DNA from: Noviherbaspirillum saxi
GTDB taxonomy: Bacteria > Pseudomonadota > Gammaproteobacteria > Burkholderiales > Burkholderiaceae_D
Direction: 5' to 3'
Assembly (NCBI RefSeq): GCF_003591035.1
Contig: NZ_QYUO01000003.1
Location: 992,001-1,056,000, forward strand
DNA: 64,000 nt
Of this stretch, positions 61,456 through 64,000 are shown one piece after another (the first letter of the stretch is position 1; every line of letters starts with the position of its first letter). Under the pieces are notes generated by a model that did not search any database, was not told the origin of the DNA, and saw nothing but the letters and a program-made list of their open reading frames with translations. Both the position numbers and the translations under genes were made by a program.

Positions 61456-61910
61456 TGCCATTACCTGTAAAAAAATGCCTTGGTCTGTCCTACGCGTGTC
61501 TCCTGATCCGTCATGGCCGGCAGCCTGAAAAACAGGCAATGATCTTCGAAGGGAGACGAAGACTTGAACCGGCCAACCGCGCAGAATTCGAGTGCATAGT
61601 CAGCTTGTTTTAAGCACGCACGCATCGCGCAACAATTATAGTTGCTTACGGTAACGTTGTTATGCGGAAAAGTGAAGTGGTTATATCACCTACTTTTCAA
61701 GTACAAGCACAGTTACAACAATTTAATGTTGGCGTGTGGAAACTTTATATTCGTATTCCAGCGCCCGGTGGTCGGACGCGTAGATTCGGGCTGATGTAAC
61801 TGCTCGCATGTCACCGTACAAAGATTACGTCAGTACACAACAATCTTTTGGACGAAACCTCAGCCGCGTCAATGCCAAGATGGGATCACTTTTGGTGAGT
61901 AAATGACTTT
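61456..61910. promoter_or_regulatory. Upstream region of the bcsD operon with an imperfect dyad
   Basis: About 455 bases without a gene. An imperfect inverted repeat spans 61668-61697: AAAAGT and GTG on the left face CAC and ACTTTT on the right around an AT-rich centre. A shorter CAAC/GTTG dyad lies near 61631-61645. These are candidate operator sites for the bcs operon. No clear sigma-54 site or riboswitch was seen. Confidence 0.4.
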
Positions 61911-62660
61911 TCAGCCCTTGACGAAAATGAGTACCGCATTCGGCGGTATGGTCAGCTCTGCAGAGGCGGCGAGGCCATGCATCGGCACGTCGACGCCATT
62001 GATGAATCCGCCGTTCCCCCTGCACTCGGGGTCGGAAAGTGGTCGTAGAAATCGCTGTTCAACACTTCCACCCATGTGCCGGCATACGGCATTCCCAAGC
62101 GATAACCGTAAAGCGGATTCTCGTTCAAGGACGCAACGACAACCACATCATGGCCGACGCCTTCCACCCAACGCTGAAAAGCCAGCATACGGTTTCCTTC
62201 ATCGACCGAGATGATGCGGAGCCCTTCTCCCCGGAGCCCCGCATGCAACCGGCGAAGCCGGATCGCATCCGATACGAAACGCAGGAAGTCCGTCATGTGC
62301 CGGTCACGTCCATCCAGTTCTGCCCAATAAAGCAGGAATCGTTCATCCATGCCGGGGTCGTCCGACCATGGCTTGTCCTCGAGGAACTCCTGTCCCATGA
62401 ACAGCATCGGCATGCCGGGAGCCATGAGCAAGAGTCCCGTCGCGAACCTCGATCGGCTGCGCGCATACCAGGATCGCGGATTGCTTTCGTCCGCAAGTCT
62501 CGCGATGCGCGGCGACCGGTCGCGGTAGACCTCATCGTGGCTTTCGATGTACTGAATCGCCCGCCATTTTTGGGGCAACCTAGGCGCCCATAGCGCGTCC
62601 GCAATCCTTCCCATGTTGATGCCGGCCTCGCGCGCCCATCGCCGTCGCGGAGGAAACATA
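61911..62660 (-). pseudogene. Glycogen branching enzyme/alpha-amylase-like C-terminal remnant
   Basis: The fragment holds the C-terminal third of a GH13 enzyme: QYIESHDEVYRDRSPRIA, LLMAPGMPMLFMGQEFLEDK and SLNENPLYGYRLGMPYAGTW. The N-terminal catalytic barrel is missing upstream of about 62660. Near 62025 one base appears lost: in the original frame the reading ends at a false stop near 61952, whereas the neighbouring frame continues with GNGGFINGVDVPMHGLAASA and closes with AVLIFVKG at 61911. Truncation plus frameshift make it a pseudogene. Confidence 0.82.
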
Positions 62661-62805
62661 CTGTTGGGTGATGGTCATGCCGGCCCCTTCAGAAGAATTT
62701 TTATAATGATGACGATGCCGTTAAACGACTGGTAATCACGGATGCTAATATAAAATATGGAAACGATGCTTTGAATATCTTTTGAATATAGTTTGAAAGG
62801 CCGAC

Positions 62806-63747
62806 TTGGAACTAAGACACTTGCGCTACTTCGTCGTTGTTGCCGAGGAGGGGCATTTCACTCGAGCAGCGCAGCGGCTATCCATGCAGCAACCGCCTCT
62901 CAGCCAGCAAATCCGTGCCCTGGAGCAGGAGCTTGGTTTTGATCTGTTCAGGCGCCATCCCAAAGGAGCGGAGTTGACGGCTGGCGGCGTAGTCTTCCTT
63001 CAGGAAGCAAAGGCCATCCTGGACGGGGTGGAGCAAGGAGCAGCGCGCGCCGCACGTGCTGCGAGCGGGAGCGCGGGCAATATTTCTGTCGGCTTTACGA
63101 GTTCGGCTGCCGCACATCCCATCATTCCCCAAATCATGCGCAGTTACCGTGCCGCCTGGCCGGGCGTCACGCTCGAATTCCGAGAAGGCAATGCTGCCGA
63201 GTTGACCGATGCGTTAAGCGCAGCGACGCTCGATATCGCGTTTCTGCGCTTGCCTGTCAGTCAGCCTCCGGGCATCCATTTCAAGCGTTTGCTCGAAGAG
63301 GAAATGCTTCTTGTGCTACCGGTCGGACATCCTTTGCTGCGCAAGCATACAGGGCGGAGCATGCCTACCATTTCACTGAAGTCGCTCAAGGATGAGCAAT
63401 TCATCCTGGTACGCCGGCGAGGAGCGCCTGGCATGTACTCGAATCTGATCGATGCTTGTGTGCGCGCAGGATTTACCCCCAATATCACGGTCGAGGTCGA
63501 ACGCATGCTGACCAATATCAGTCTGGTGGCTGCCGGCGCCGGCATATCGGCAGTGCCGGCATCGATGAAAGGCTTCCATGAAGACGCCGTGGTGTATTGC
63601 CACATCCAGGAGGCAGGCCCCGACTTGAATGCTCCGCTTACGATGGCGTGCCGCGACGGAGAAACGAAGGCTACGGTCCGGCATTTTATGGATGAAGCGG
63701 CGCGATTCAGCCGCCCAGGCAAGGCAAAAAAATCGAAACGGCAGTGA
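62806..63747 (+). CDS. LysR family transcriptional regulator
   Basis: A 313-residue LysR regulator. The N-terminal winged helix reads ELRHLRYFVVVAEEGHFTRA and LSMQQPPLSQQIRALEQELG, followed by the effector domain (NISVGFTSSAAAHPIIPQIM, RRRGAPGMYSNLIDAC). The start appears to be a TTG, as the family motif begins immediately with it and no upstream ATG is in frame. It is similar to BenM/CatM-like regulators of aromatic pathways in general layout. It may control the convergent symporter gene. Confidence 0.9.
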   Translation: MELRHLRYFVVVAEEGHFTRAAQRLSMQQPPLSQQIRALEQELGFDLFRRHPKGAELTAGGVVFLQEAKAILDGVEQGAARAARAASGSAGNISVGFTSSAAAHPIIPQIMRSYRAAWPGVTLEFREGNAAELTDALSAATLDIAFLRLPVSQPPGIHFKRLLEEEMLLVLPVGHPLLRKHTGRSMPTISLKSLKDEQFILVRRRGAPGMYSNLIDACVRAGFTPNITVEVERMLTNISLVAAGAGISAVPASMKGFHEDAVVYCHIQEAGPDLNAPLTMACRDGETKATVRHFMDEAARFSRPGKAKKSKRQ

Positions 63748-63801
63748 TATGCGAGCATGAGTTCCGATGAATACATCTCCCATACCAATTGATGACACGC
63801 C

Positions 63802-64000
63802 CTAGGTCAAACCATGCGCATGTACCGCGCGGCGATCAAGTTTTCCATCCCATGCGGCAATCGCCATGCAGGCGACGCCGTTGCCTATTACGTTTGCCAG
63901 CGGTCTGCATTTAAGCAAACGCTCAATGCCAACGATCAGAAAAAGGCTGCTGTCGGGTATTGCCGGAACGGCGACGATTGTCGCGGCCAGTGCAATGAAG
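63802..64000 (-). CDS. DctA-type dicarboxylate/amino acid:cation symporter, C-terminal part
   Basis: On the minus strand the frame entering from the right edge reads VAVPAIPDSSLFLIVGIERL, then LANVIGNGVACMAIAAWDGK, ending in LDRRAVHAHGLT. This is the substrate- and ion-binding C-terminus of the DAACS family (DctA/GltP), with the conserved TN(V/M)xGN-like segment here as LANVIGN. The rest lies outside the window. It converges with the LysR gene. Confidence 0.8.
   Translation of the reverse strand, partial: FIALAATIVAVPAIPDSSLFLIVGIERLLKCRPLANVIGNGVACMAIAAWDGKLDRRAVHAHGLT

Overview
The window looks like a chromosomal segment of a betaproteobacterium in the order Burkholderiales, probably the Oxalobacteraceae (Herbaspirillum, Noviherbaspirillum or Massilia relatives). 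The pointers are a lone Bug-type solute receptor, a Burkholderiales-type trimeric porin, LivHMGF transporters and dense catabolic operons with ATGA overlaps. The placement is inferred from gene families; no rRNA or other marker gene is present.

Region 1 (1-15.3 kb, plus strand) is one tightly packed catabolic operon. It holds a branched-chain-type ABC transporter remnant, a split transketolase, a glycerol-dehydrogenase-like enzyme, three SDR enzymes, an acyl-CoA ligase, a quinone reductase, two acyl-CoA dehydrogenases, a NIPSNAP protein, an enoyl-CoA hydratase, a Bug receptor and an IclR regulator. The substrate is unknown. The first gene is a LivM permease fused in frame to a LivG ATPase that has lost its Walker A region.

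Region 2 (15.9-34.1 kb) looks AT-richer by eye. A sigma-54 activator is divergent from a CoA ligase/enoyl-CoA hydratase pair, followed by a complete Liv transporter, a porin, a methylcrotonyl-CoA-carboxylase-type module (beta subunit, hydratase, biotin alpha subunit, HMG-CoA lyase), an EAL phosphodiesterase, a GST and a beta-carbonic anhydrase. A perfect 32-bp palindrome and a consensus -24/-12 promoter precede the ligase. A second site of the same design, also followed by -24/-12 elements, precedes the porin, so both probably belong to one sigma-54 regulon.

Region 3 (34.1-36.1 kb) is a scar of mobile DNA and broken genes. It contains a bioF fragment, an internally deleted IS630-family element with both ends and a TA duplication, a 2OG-Fe dioxygenase fragment, and a PaaI-type thioesterase gene split by a 110-bp miniature element with Tn5/IS50-like ends and a 10-bp target duplication. 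An aldo/keto reductase and a dienelactone hydrolase follow.

Region 4 (38.4-61.5 kb) is the most unusual part: an exopolysaccharide locus mixing cellulose and poly-GlcNAc parts. The cellulose side has BcsD, BcsP, two BcsQ, BcsB, a BcsC-like TPR protein without a barrel, and BcsE with a c-di-GMP GIL motif. Its BcsA-like protein has lost the recognised catalytic and PilZ motifs. A separate PgaC-like GT2 synthase keeps every catalytic motif and sits with a TPR/beta-barrel outer-membrane protein, a small membrane protein and a NodB-type deacetylase. A second deacetylase paralogue, a GH18-like hydrolase and small secreted proteins complete the set. I infer a cellulose-type secretion machine repurposed for a partly deacetylated amino-sugar polymer. 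I know of no described system with exactly this composition.

Region 5 (61.9-64 kb) holds a decayed glycogen-branching-enzyme-like fragment, a LysR regulator and the 3' end of a DctA-type symporter.
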